From positions 18,871 through 82,870 of the forward strand of contig CAIKND010000237.1 of NCBI GenBank assembly GCA_903828675.1: 64,000 bases of DNA, read 5' to 3'. The notes below the pieces were generated by a model that did no database searches, was not told the DNA's origin, and worked only from the letters and a program-made list of their open reading frames with translations. Shown here piece by piece: positions 43,856 to 52,200 of this stretch. A program made the translations under genes and the position numbers. Source of the stretch: an uncultured Acidobacteriaceae bacterium. Lineage in GTDB: Bacteria; Acidobacteriota; Terriglobia; Terriglobales; Acidobacteriaceae. Numbering within the stretch: the first letter of the stretch is position 1; every line of letters begins with the position of its first letter.

Positions 43856-44896
43856 ATGAAATCCTTGCTTCTGTCTGCATACAACCACCTTGAGATAGCT
43901 GATCTTCCTCTGCCCTCCATCGGGCCGGACGAAGTGCTGGTGCGCGTTGAAGCCTGCGGCATCTGCGGAAGTGACGTGCATGGCTATGACGGCTCGTCAG
44001 GCCGCCGTATTCCGCCCATCGTGATGGGCCACGAGGCCTCCGGAACAATTGCGGCCATCGGTGCCGATGTGCGTGGGTACGCCGAGGATGACCGCGTCAC
44101 ATTCGACTCCACGGTCTACTGCGGCATGTGCGAGTTTTGTGGGCGTGGCGAAATCAATCTCTGCAACAATCGCCAAGTGATCGGCGTCTCCTGCGGAGAC
44201 TATCGCCGCCACGGCGCATTTGCCGAGTATGTCGCAATTCCGCAACGCATCCTCTATCCGCTGCCGGAAACTTTCTCGTTTGACGACGCGGCTATGCTGG
44301 AGGCCGTCTCCGTTGGCCTGCACGGCGTCCGCGTTTCTGAGGTCAAAGGCGGCGAGACGGCGTTGGTCGTTGGCGCCGGAATGATTGGCCTGCTGACCAT
44401 GCAGGCCGCCAAGGCCGCTGGCTGTGCCCGTGTCTTCATTACCGACGTCGACGAGACGCGGCTGAAACTGGCCCGCCAGGTTGGCGCCGATGAAACACTC
44501 CATTGCTCCGGCGCGGACCTGGTAGCTGAAGTTATGAGGCTAACCGACGGCCGCGGTGTCGACATAGCCCTGGAAGCAGTGGGAAGAAATGAAACTGTAT
44601 CCGCCGCCATCGACTGCACCCGCAAGGGCGGCACGGTTACTCTGATTGGTAACATCGTGCCTGAAGTTATACTTCCTTTGCAGAAAGTAGTTACCCGCCA
44701 GTTACGGCTGCAAGGATCGTGTTCGTCGGCAGGCGAATATCCCCAGGCAATCGAGTTGATCGCAAGCGGAAAGATACTGGTTAAGCCGCTCATCACCGCT
44801 GTCGCTTCGCTGGAAGAAGGGGTGCGGTGGTTTGAACGGCTGCATGCGCACGAACCGAATTTGATGAAAGTAATCTTGACCCCGAGGATGCAATGA
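43856..44896 (+). CDS. zinc-dependent medium-chain sugar/polyol dehydrogenase
   Basis: A 346-residue NAD(P)-dependent MDR enzyme. Catalytic zinc ligands: Cys37 in CGICGSDVHG, and His59/Glu60 in GHEASG. The structural zinc site is complete with Cys89, 92, 95 and 103 (CGMCEFCGRGEINLC). The Rossmann fold is TALVVGAGMIGLLTMQAAKA near 165. The family contains sorbitol, galactitol-phosphate, L-threonine and uronate/gulonate-type dehydrogenases; the substrate is not fixed here. GAGAGGAAG precedes ATG 43856. The end overlaps the SDR start by 4 bases (ATGA), so translation is coupled and the two probably act in succession on one sugar. Confidence 0.9.
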   Translation: MKSLLLSAYNHLEIADLPLPSIGPDEVLVRVEACGICGSDVHGYDGSSGRRIPPIVMGHEASGTIAAIGADVRGYAEDDRVTFDSTVYCGMCEFCGRGEINLCNNRQVIGVSCGDYRRHGAFAEYVAIPQRILYPLPETFSFDDAAMLEAVSVGLHGVRVSEVKGGETALVVGAGMIGLLTMQAAKAAGCARVFITDVDETRLKLARQVGADETLHCSGADLVAEVMRLTDGRGVDIALEAVGRNETVSAAIDCTRKGGTVTLIGNIVPEVILPLQKVVTRQLRLQGSCSSAGEYPQAIELIASGKILVKPLITAVASLEEGVRWFERLHAHEPNLMKVILTPRMQ

Positions 44897-45687
44897 CCGA
44901 TAAACTCTTCGATTTAACCGGGCAGGTTGCCATTGTTACTGGCACAAGCCGCGGGCTGGGGCAATATTTTGCCATGGCGCTGGCTAAGGCTGGCGCGGAT
45001 TTAGTGTTGACAAGCCGAAAGCGCGAAACTCTGGCTCCATTCGAGGCCGAGATCAAAGCGCTGGGACGCCGGGCGGTCTCGCTCGAACTCGATGTGTGCA
45101 ACCAGGAAAGCATCGAGAAAATGGTCGCCGAGGCGGAGGCGGCTTACGGCCAGCTTCATATTCTGGTGAACAATGCCGGATGCAACATCCGGAAGCCGGC
45201 CCTCGATGTTACCTGGGACGATTGGAATACCATTCTCGATACAAATCTGCGCGGGTCGTTCTTTGTAGCTCAGGCCGTGGCCCGGCGGATGATTGCCAAG
45301 AATTACGGGCGCATCGTAAATATCGGCTCTGTAACCAGCGTTTTCGGTTACGCCGGACTGGCACCCTATGGCGCTAGCCGCGGCGGTGTGCGGCAAATGA
45401 CCATGAGTCTGGCCGACGATTGGGGCAAGCATGGAATCACAGTTAATTGCCTGGCCCCAGGCTGGTTCCGCACTGAGCAAAACAAGGTCCTCTACGAGAA
45501 TCAGGAATGGGTCGAATATCTCTGCGACCGCATCCCTGTCAAGCGTCCCGGACAGCCGCATGATCTGGATGGCGCGGTCGTATTTCTCGCTTCGGAAGCA
45601 AGCCGTTATATCACCGGGCAAACACTGCTGGTGGACGGCGGTATTTCGACCGGTGCTACCCGTGCAGCGGTAGCTCCCAAAAAGTAA
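44893..45687 (+). CDS. SDR oxidoreductase, gluconate 5-dehydrogenase/KduD-like, with altered catalytic Lys
   Basis: A 264-residue classical short-chain dehydrogenase. Cofactor motif TGTSRGLG near 17-24, NNAG near 92, catalytic Ser in IGSVTSVFG and Tyr159. The expected YxxxK reads YGASR, so the active-site lysine (position 163) is Arg. Overall sequence (FDLTGQVAIVTGTSRGLGQ, INCLAPGWFRTE-like VNCLAPGWFRTE, GQTLLVDGGIST) is closest to gluconate 5-dehydrogenase and KduD (2-keto-3-deoxygluconate 5-dehydrogenase). KduD would fit uronate release by the PL22-like enzyme, but that is inference. Translationally coupled to the zinc dehydrogenase; the GH106-like gene starts 62 bases downstream. Confidence 0.85.
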   Translation: MTDKLFDLTGQVAIVTGTSRGLGQYFAMALAKAGADLVLTSRKRETLAPFEAEIKALGRRAVSLELDVCNQESIEKMVAEAEAAYGQLHILVNNAGCNIRKPALDVTWDDWNTILDTNLRGSFFVAQAVARRMIAKNYGRIVNIGSVTSVFGYAGLAPYGASRGGVRQMTMSLADDWGKHGITVNCLAPGWFRTEQNKVLYENQEWVEYLCDRIPVKRPGQPHDLDGAVVFLASEASRYITGQTLLVDGGISTGATRAAVAPKK

Positions 45688-45706
45688 GTGGCATCTAACT
45701 CCGCGA

Positions 45707-45732
45707 GGCCTCTCCTCTGCAAGTGAGAGGCC
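45707..45732 (+). other. hairpin just before the GH106-like ribosome site
   Basis: GGCCTCTC (45707-45714) pairs perfectly with GAGAGGCC (45725-45732) around a 10-base loop. AAGGAT begins 4 bases later. It may control translation or mark partial termination after the SDR gene; no T-run follows. Confidence 0.45.
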
Positions 45733-45749
45733 AGCAAGGATGGATTGAA

Positions 45750-48700
45750 ATGATAAGTCTGAGATCGGGCATAACTGCCATTCTATGTCTTGGATTGGTC
45801 TCATGTTACAACCTGCCGGCCCAAGCGCCGGCAGCGTCGTCTGCTGACACCCAGCTATCCCGCGACGCCCATGACTCATTGATGCGCGCGTTTCAGGATC
45901 CGCCTAATAGCGCGCGTCCCCGCGTCTGGTGGCATTGGATGAACGGTAACATCGCTCCCGAGGGAATCAAGCTCGATCTGGAGTGGATGCACCGCGTCGG
46001 CATTGGCGGGGTCACCATCTTTGAAGGTGCCATCGCCACGCCGCAAGTTGTGCCGCAGCGGCTCATCTACATGACCCCCGAGTGGAAGCAGGCCTTCAGC
46101 TATGCGGTCACCACGGCGAGAGGGCTGGGCTTGGAAGTGGCGATCGCCAGTTCGCCCGGGTGGAGCGAGACCGGCGGTCCGTGGGTTCCCGCACCTCAGG
46201 GCATCAAGAAAATGGTCTGGAGTTCCACGCGTGTCGAGGGCGGCAAGGCCTTCGCCGGCATGCTCAAGCATCCGCCTACGGCGAGCGGAACCTTCCAGAA
46301 CTTCAGCGTGCCCGGGCGCCGCGGCGAGGGTGGACGCATCGTCACCCCGGCGGAATTCTACGCTGATAACGCCGTGATCGCTTATAGGATACCCGCGGGT
46401 GACAAGACTCAGGCCGAGCTGAATCCCGGTGTAACAGCCAGTGGCGGCGCGGTTGATGTTGCCTGGCTGAGCGATGACGATGTTGCCTGGCTGAGCGATG
46501 ACGATGTGGCCAAAGTAGCGCTAAACCTGCCCGCTGAGGCGCCGGGCGGCATGGCATGGGTCGCGTTCGACTATGGCAAGCCGCAGACCATTCAGGCCGT
46601 GACGCTGGCTACGCTCGGCGACTCGATCAGCGTATTCGGACACGACAATGACGGTATTCTTCCTCGACTCGAGTCCAGCGACAACGGCGCCAATTTCACC
46701 AAGGTCACTGACATCGAAGCGAGCAGCGTCATCGAGCGCACCGCCGCGTTTAAGGCTGTCACGGCGCGTTACTTCCGTCTGGTCTTTCAAACCCCTGCCA
46801 ATGCGAAACCCGCGTCCCCGCACGAGATTACTGAACTCGTGCTTTCGAGTGGCGCGCGCGTGAACGAGTTCGAAAAACGGGCTGGCTACGCAAACTCGCC
46901 GAACTTCTATGCCATTCCCGATCCTGAGGTTGCGCCAGAGTTCGCCATCAAGCCCACGGACGTTATCGACCTCACGTCAAAGATGAAGGCCGATGGCACG
47001 TTGGAGTGGACACCGCCCGAGGGCCAGTGGATGGTCCTGCGCATCGGCTACTCGCTCACTGGGCACCAAAACGGACCGGCGCCGGCAGAGGCCACCGGTC
47101 TTGAAGTGGACAAGCTCGACAAGGAGTTCGTGAAGGGATACCTCGACGGCTACCTCAAGATGTATGCCGACACGGTAGGCCAGTCGATGATAGGCAAAGA
47201 CGGCATCTCTTACATGCTGACGGATAGCATTGAAGTCGGTCCGCAGAACTGGACCGACAAGATGCTCAGCGAGTTCCAGCAGCGGCGCGGCTACGATGCG
47301 CGGCCCTGGCTGCCCGCGCTCACCGGCATGGTGATCAAAAGTCCAGCCGACACAGACCGCTTCCTATGGGACTTCCGCCGCACCATCGGCCAACTGATGG
47401 CCGAGAATCACTACGGCGAAATTGCGGACGACTTGCATAGCCACGGCCTGAGCTACTACGGCGAAGCTCTCGAATCGCATCGGCCCTCGCTCGGCGACGA
47501 CATGGAGATGCGCAGCAAGACGGACGTGCCGATGGGCGCGATGTGGACCTGGGCCGGCAGGCCTGGACCCGAGCCGACCTATATTGCAGATCTACGCGGT
47601 GCCGCGTCGGTGGCCCATATCTACGGGCAGAATATCGTCGGCGCGGAGTCGATGACATCGCGCGGTCCCGCATGGGCGTGGTCGCCCAACAACGTAAAGA
47701 AGGTTGCAGATCTTGAATTTGCGTTGGGCGTGAATCGATTCCAGATTCATGAGTCCTCGCATCAGCCGGTGGCCGACATGGCGCCGGGCATGACCCTGGG
47801 ACCGTACGGCCTGTGGTTCAACCGCAACGAAACGTGGGCGGAGCAGGCTGGGCCGTGGATTAACTATCTGGCGCGCTGCTCATATCTCTTGCAACAAGGG
47901 CATTTCTTTGGCGACGTGGCTTACTTCTACGGAGAAGAAGGGCCTCTGACGGCGGTCTACGGCTGGAAGGCGCAGCAGGACGCGCCTGAAGGCTACGGAT
48001 TCGACTTTGTCAACAGCGACGTGTTGTTACATCATCTCTCCTACAAGGATGGAAAGCTGATAACTCCCGGTGGAACGAGTTACCGCATTCTCTATCTCGG
48101 CGGAAGAAGCAATCGCATGACCCTTCCGGTACTGCGCCAACTCAAGAGTCTGGTTGCGCAGGGCGCGGTGATCGCCGGTAACAAGCCCACGGATTCGCCC
48201 AGCCTCTCCGATGACGAAAAGGAATTTCACGTCGTCGCCGACCAACTCTGGGGCAAGGCCGCGGCGCAGCCACGCTCTGTTCACAAAGTAGGGAAGGGAA
48301 GAGTCTACTCCGGAATGACAGCCAACGAAGTACTCAAGGCCCTCGATATCGCCGAGGATTTTGAATACACCAAACCGCAGACCGATACCGCATTGATGTT
48401 CGTGCACCGGAAGCTGGCCGATGAAGATATCTATTTTGTAGACAATCGCCAGGAGCGCGCGGAGAACGTGGACGCGACCTTCCGCATCGAGGGCAAGGCG
48501 CCTGAATTGTGGGATGCTGCAACAGGTAACTCAAAGCCTGTTTCCTACAAGACCGCCGCCGGCCGCACCACGATTCCGCTGCACCTTGATCCCAACGGAA
48601 CAGTGTTTGTTGTCTTTCACGCGCCTGCCACCGCCGCATCCCTGCAGTTGCCGGAGCCTGTAGAGACGCCATTCAATAACGTAGCGGAGACGCTCTCCAG

Positions 48701-49172
48701 CGGTTGGAGCGTGAGCTTCGAGGCGGGTAAAGGCGCTCCTGAGAAAGTAGCTTTCGATCAGCTGAAATCGTGGAGCGACGACTCTCGCGAAGGCGTGAAG
48801 TATTTTTCGGGAACTGCGACTTACTCGAAAACACTTCAAGCCGGCCCGGAGTTATTCAAGCCCGGCGCTCACCTGTGGCTCGATCTTGGCCAAGTGAATG
48901 AAGTTGCGGAAGTTTCGATAAATGGCAAGCCTCTCGGCATTCTGTGGAAGGCGCCCTATAAGGTGGATGTTACCGGGGCCCTCCAGCCGGGAAGCAACGA
49001 GTTAACGATCAAGGTGACGAACTTATGGGTCAACCGGTTGATCGGCGATCAGCAGAGTTACTCGGTAAAGAAGTACACGTTCACTGACTTCGCACCGTAT
49101 AAGGCGGATTCACCTTTACTGCCCTCTGGACTCTTGGGGCCGTTGCACTTATCCTCCATCGCCGCACAGTAA
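45750..49172 (+). CDS. GH106-like alpha-L-rhamnosidase family protein
   Basis: A very large exported glycoside hydrolase of 1140 residues. The leader has a lipobox-like LVSC near residue 18 and a possible alternative cleavage after PAQA. The family signature is near the start: RPRVWWHWMNGNIAPEGIKL, DLEWMHRVGIGGVTIFEG, and later AIASSPGWSETGGPWV. Further blocks: GLEVDKLDKEFVKGYLDGYL, YMLTDSIEVGPQNWT, GLSYYGEALESHRPS, VGAESMTSRG and a C-terminal jelly-roll-type domain (HLWLDLGQVNEVAEVSINGK). GH106 enzymes remove L-rhamnose from rhamnogalacturonan and related chains. ATG 45750 has AAGGAT upstream; an earlier GTG at 45723 lies inside the hairpin. A 24-base tandem duplication at 46455-46502 repeats VAWLSDDD. 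Confidence 0.85.
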   Translation: MISLRSGITAILCLGLVSCYNLPAQAPAASSADTQLSRDAHDSLMRAFQDPPNSARPRVWWHWMNGNIAPEGIKLDLEWMHRVGIGGVTIFEGAIATPQVVPQRLIYMTPEWKQAFSYAVTTARGLGLEVAIASSPGWSETGGPWVPAPQGIKKMVWSSTRVEGGKAFAGMLKHPPTASGTFQNFSVPGRRGEGGRIVTPAEFYADNAVIAYRIPAGDKTQAELNPGVTASGGAVDVAWLSDDDVAWLSDDDVAKVALNLPAEAPGGMAWVAFDYGKPQTIQAVTLATLGDSISVFGHDNDGILPRLESSDNGANFTKVTDIEASSVIERTAAFKAVTARYFRLVFQTPANAKPASPHEITELVLSSGARVNEFEKRAGYANSPNFYAIPDPEVAPEFAIKPTDVIDLTSKMKADGTLEWTPPEGQWMVLRIGYSLTGHQNGPAPAEATGLEVDKLDKEFVKGYLDGYLKMYADTVGQSMIGKDGISYMLTDSIEVGPQNWTDKMLSEFQQRRGYDARPWLPALTGMVIKSPADTDRFLWDFRRTIGQLMAENHYGEIADDLHSHGLSYYGEALESHRPSLGDDMEMRSKTDVPMGAMWTWAGRPGPEPTYIADLRGAASVAHIYGQNIVGAESMTSRGPAWAWSPNNVKKVADLEFALGVNRFQIHESSHQPVADMAPGMTLGPYGLWFNRNETWAEQAGPWINYLARCSYLLQQGHFFGDVAYFYGEEGPLTAVYGWKAQQDAPEGYGFDFVNSDVLLHHLSYKDGKLITPGGTSYRILYLGGRSNRMTLPVLRQLKSLVAQGAVIAGNKPTDSPSLSDDEKEFHVVADQLWGKAAAQPRSVHKVGKGRVYSGMTANEVLKALDIAEDFEYTKPQTDTALMFVHRKLADEDIYFVDNRQERAENVDATFRIEGKAPELWDAATGNSKPVSYKTAAGRTTIPLHLDPNGTVFVVFHAPATAASLQLPEPVETPFNNVAETLSSGWSVSFEAGKGAPEKVAFDQLKSWSDDSREGVKYFSGTATYSKTLQAGPELFKPGAHLWLDLGQVNEVAEVSINGKPLGILWKAPYKVDVTGALQPGSNELTIKVTNLWVNRLIGDQQSYSVKKYTFTDFAPYKADSPLLPSGLLGPLHLSSIAAQ
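46455..46502 (+). repeat. 24-base in-frame tandem duplication
   Basis: GATGTTGCCTGGCTGAGCGA plus TGAC occurs twice in perfect succession and a third partial GATGT follows. It adds 8 residues (DVAWLSDD) to the GH106-like enzyme. Identity of the copies implies a recent event. Confidence 0.9.
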
Positions 49173-49185
49173 GTCATCCGTAAGC

Positions 49186-49231
49186 AGCAAACGGCCGCAT
49201 CCCGTCAAGGAGTGCGGCCGTTTGCTGTTTG
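49186..49231. terminator. bidirectional terminator-like hairpin
   Basis: CAGCAAACGGCCGCA (49186-49200) pairs perfectly with TGCGGCCGTTTGCTG (49214-49228), loop 13 bases. It lies between the convergent GH106-like and S53 genes. T-tails are short on both sides. Confidence 0.75.
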
Positions 49232-49237
49232 ATTCAG

Positions 49238-52200
49238 CTATTGAATGGTGAGAGTGATCGGGCTGCTGGTCGAGACAGTTGATCCCGATGTGCCCGTGAT
49301 GGTGAAGGTGTAGGTCCCCGTAGTGGTGCCGGCGATGGTTGTACCGCCGCCACCACCGCTGCTGCTTCCTCCGCCGCATGCGATCATGCCACCGGCGAGG
49401 ACTGCGAAGAGCATGAACATGCCGAGCAGGTTGCGCAGCTTACGCCGTTTGGCCGGGATCCCGAACAGCAGGAGGCAGGCCAGAATCGCGCCGCCACCCG
49501 TGTACCAGGGAGAACCGTTGGTCCTGGGGTAGGCCAGAGAGGCGGTGCTCGCCGGGGTCGTTGAAACCGTCAGCGTCGCGGTCGCTGCTGTGCCTGCGCT
49601 CATATTGACCGGGCTGGTTGTGCCGAAGCTGAACGTAGGCGGATACTGAGCGCCGGTTGGGCTCGACACCAGCGCGGCGGTAAGTGTCACGCTGCCGGCG
49701 AAGCCGTTGGTAGGCGTTAGCGTAATCGTGGCTGTGTTTGAGGAACCCTTGGTGACGGTAACCGTCGAGCCGGTGAAGGTGAAGGATGGTATCAGCGCCT
49801 GCGTTACAACTACCGTGGTACTGCCTGTGGCTGCGCCGTAGAACCCTCCCCCAGTCGGCACATAGCTTCCAGTCACCGAATCGCTCCCAACCGGCAGCGC
49901 TCCTGCAGGCACGGTAATAGTGGCGATGCCGCCCACCAGCGCAGTTGCACTTGAAGAGTAACTGCCGCTTGTGAGAATCACCGCCCCGGACGGGATCGGA
50001 TTTCCTGCGCCGCCGCTCACCGTCACGCTCACCGTCGTGGCTTGTGTTGTGGTGATGCTTGCCGGGCTCGCCGACATGGTCACCGTCGGCGTAACCAGCG
50101 TAACCGTCACGCTGTCTGTACCCGTCGCGCCCAGGTAGTTTGCTGAAGCACCCGCATCCGGCGTAAACGTTGCCGTCAACGTATCCGAGCCCGCCATCAG
50201 TCCTCCGACGGGAACCGTAATCAGCGCGCTGCCTCCAGACAGTGCGGTCGAGACTGAGATGTAGCCGCCGCCTGCAAGCACAACGGAGCCGGTCACCGTC
50301 GGATTGCCGGCGCCGCCGTTTACCGTGACCGTCACCTGCGTTGATTGCAGCGTGGTGATGCTCGCCGCGCTGGGCGACACCGTCACCGTTGGCGTAATCT
50401 TCGAAACCGTTACGCCGGCAGTACCCGTGGCGCTGTTATACGTCCCCGTACTGCCCGCGCCCGGCGTGAACGTGGCCGTAAGCGTGTCCGAACCCACCGC
50501 CAGCGTGCCCGCTCCAATGGTGATGGTTGCACTGCCGCTTACCAGCGCGGTGGCCCCGGATGAGTAAGTGCCGCTGCTCAGAGTTACAGTGCCCGTGGCT
50601 GCTGGGTTGCCTGCTCCGCCGCTCACTCCGATCGTGACCGACAACGACTGCACTGTCGTAACACTGGCTGACGTCGGTGTGACCGTCACCGTAGGCGTGG
50701 CCTTGGTAACAGCCACGATGTTAGATCCCGATGCCGTGTTGTAAGTAGAGGCTCCGGGCGCATCGGGGGTGTAACTCGCGGTGAGTGTATCTGTCGCTAC
50801 TGCCAGAGAGCCTGCCGGGACGACGACTGTCGCGCTTCCGCTTGCCAGCGTGGTTGCCGCGGAAGTATAACCTCCGCCGCTCAATGTTACTGTGCCAGTT
50901 GCCGTCGGGTTGCCCCCCCCGCCGCTGACGGAGACTGTTACCGAAAGTGATTGCACCGTCGTGATGCTGGCTGGCGACGGCGTCACCGTCACAGTGGGCG
51001 TGGCCTTGGAGACTGTCACAGTGTTCGTGCCCGTGTTTGCAATGTAATTGATGTCACTCGAGTAGCTGGCCGTGAGCGTAGGTGTGCCCGACGCCAGCGA
51101 ACCTGCCGGTACGCTGACCGTCGCGCTGCCGCCAACCAGCGCTGTTGCCGCGGAGGTATAAGTACCGCTGCTCAGAGTTACTGTGCCGGTGGCGGTTGGA
51201 CTGCCGACTACGCTGCTGCTCACCGCGACTGTAACTGACAACGGCTGTGTAATAGCAATGCTGGCTGGCGTCGGAGTTACCGTCACGGTGGGCGTAGCCT
51301 TGGTTACTGTAACTGAGCTCAATCCGGAAGCGTTGCTGTAAGTTAGGGAGCCCGATGCGTCCGGCGTATAAGTGGCGGTCAGCGTATCGGTCCCGACAGC
51401 AAGCAACGCCGGCGGAATAGTGATGGTCGTGCCGCCACTTATCAGCAGGAAAGTGGCCGACGTGAATCCGCCACCTGCGAGCGTCACGGAGCCAGTGGGA
51501 GTCGGGCTGCCGGCGAGGCTGCTGCTCACGGCCACTGTTACTGACAATGATTGCGCCCTGGTAATGTTGGACGAACCCGGAGTTACAGACACAGTGGGCG
51601 TGACCATTGATACGTTGACGGTGTTAGTCCCGGACGCGGCGTTATAAGCAGAGGAACTGGAGGCATCCGGCATATAACTGGCTGAAAGCGTAGGAGTGCC
51701 GGCCGCCAGCGACCAGGCCGGCACGCTGATCGTAGCGCTGCCGCTCGCTAGCACCGTGGACGCAGACGTATAGGTGCCGCTGCTCAGAGTTACTGACCCG
51801 GTAGGCGTCGGGGTGCCGCTTACTGCCACTGTCACAGACAATGCCTGATTCACTGCAATGCTGGTGGGATTCGGCGTCACCGTTACTGTCGGCGTGGTCT
51901 TGGCTGCGGAGTAGTTGTTGATGAAGTTGGTTACGTTCAGCGAACCGAGCCCGGTTACCTCGTCATATCCTGCTGTCACCAGGAATCCCGGCTGGCCGCC
52001 GGTCAGTCCGGTCGGCCCTGGGATGCTGTTATTGCATAAGCTCGGCGTATTAATGTCGCAGGGACTTACGCCGCTGGTGGCAACCGTAACATCGTGGAAC
52101 GCCGATGGCGCGGATGCTGCCATCGCATAAAGTTGAGGATTGAGGTTGCCTTGCCCCCCACCCAGTTTCTGATCGAGCAGTGCCGCGACGCCCGCCATGC

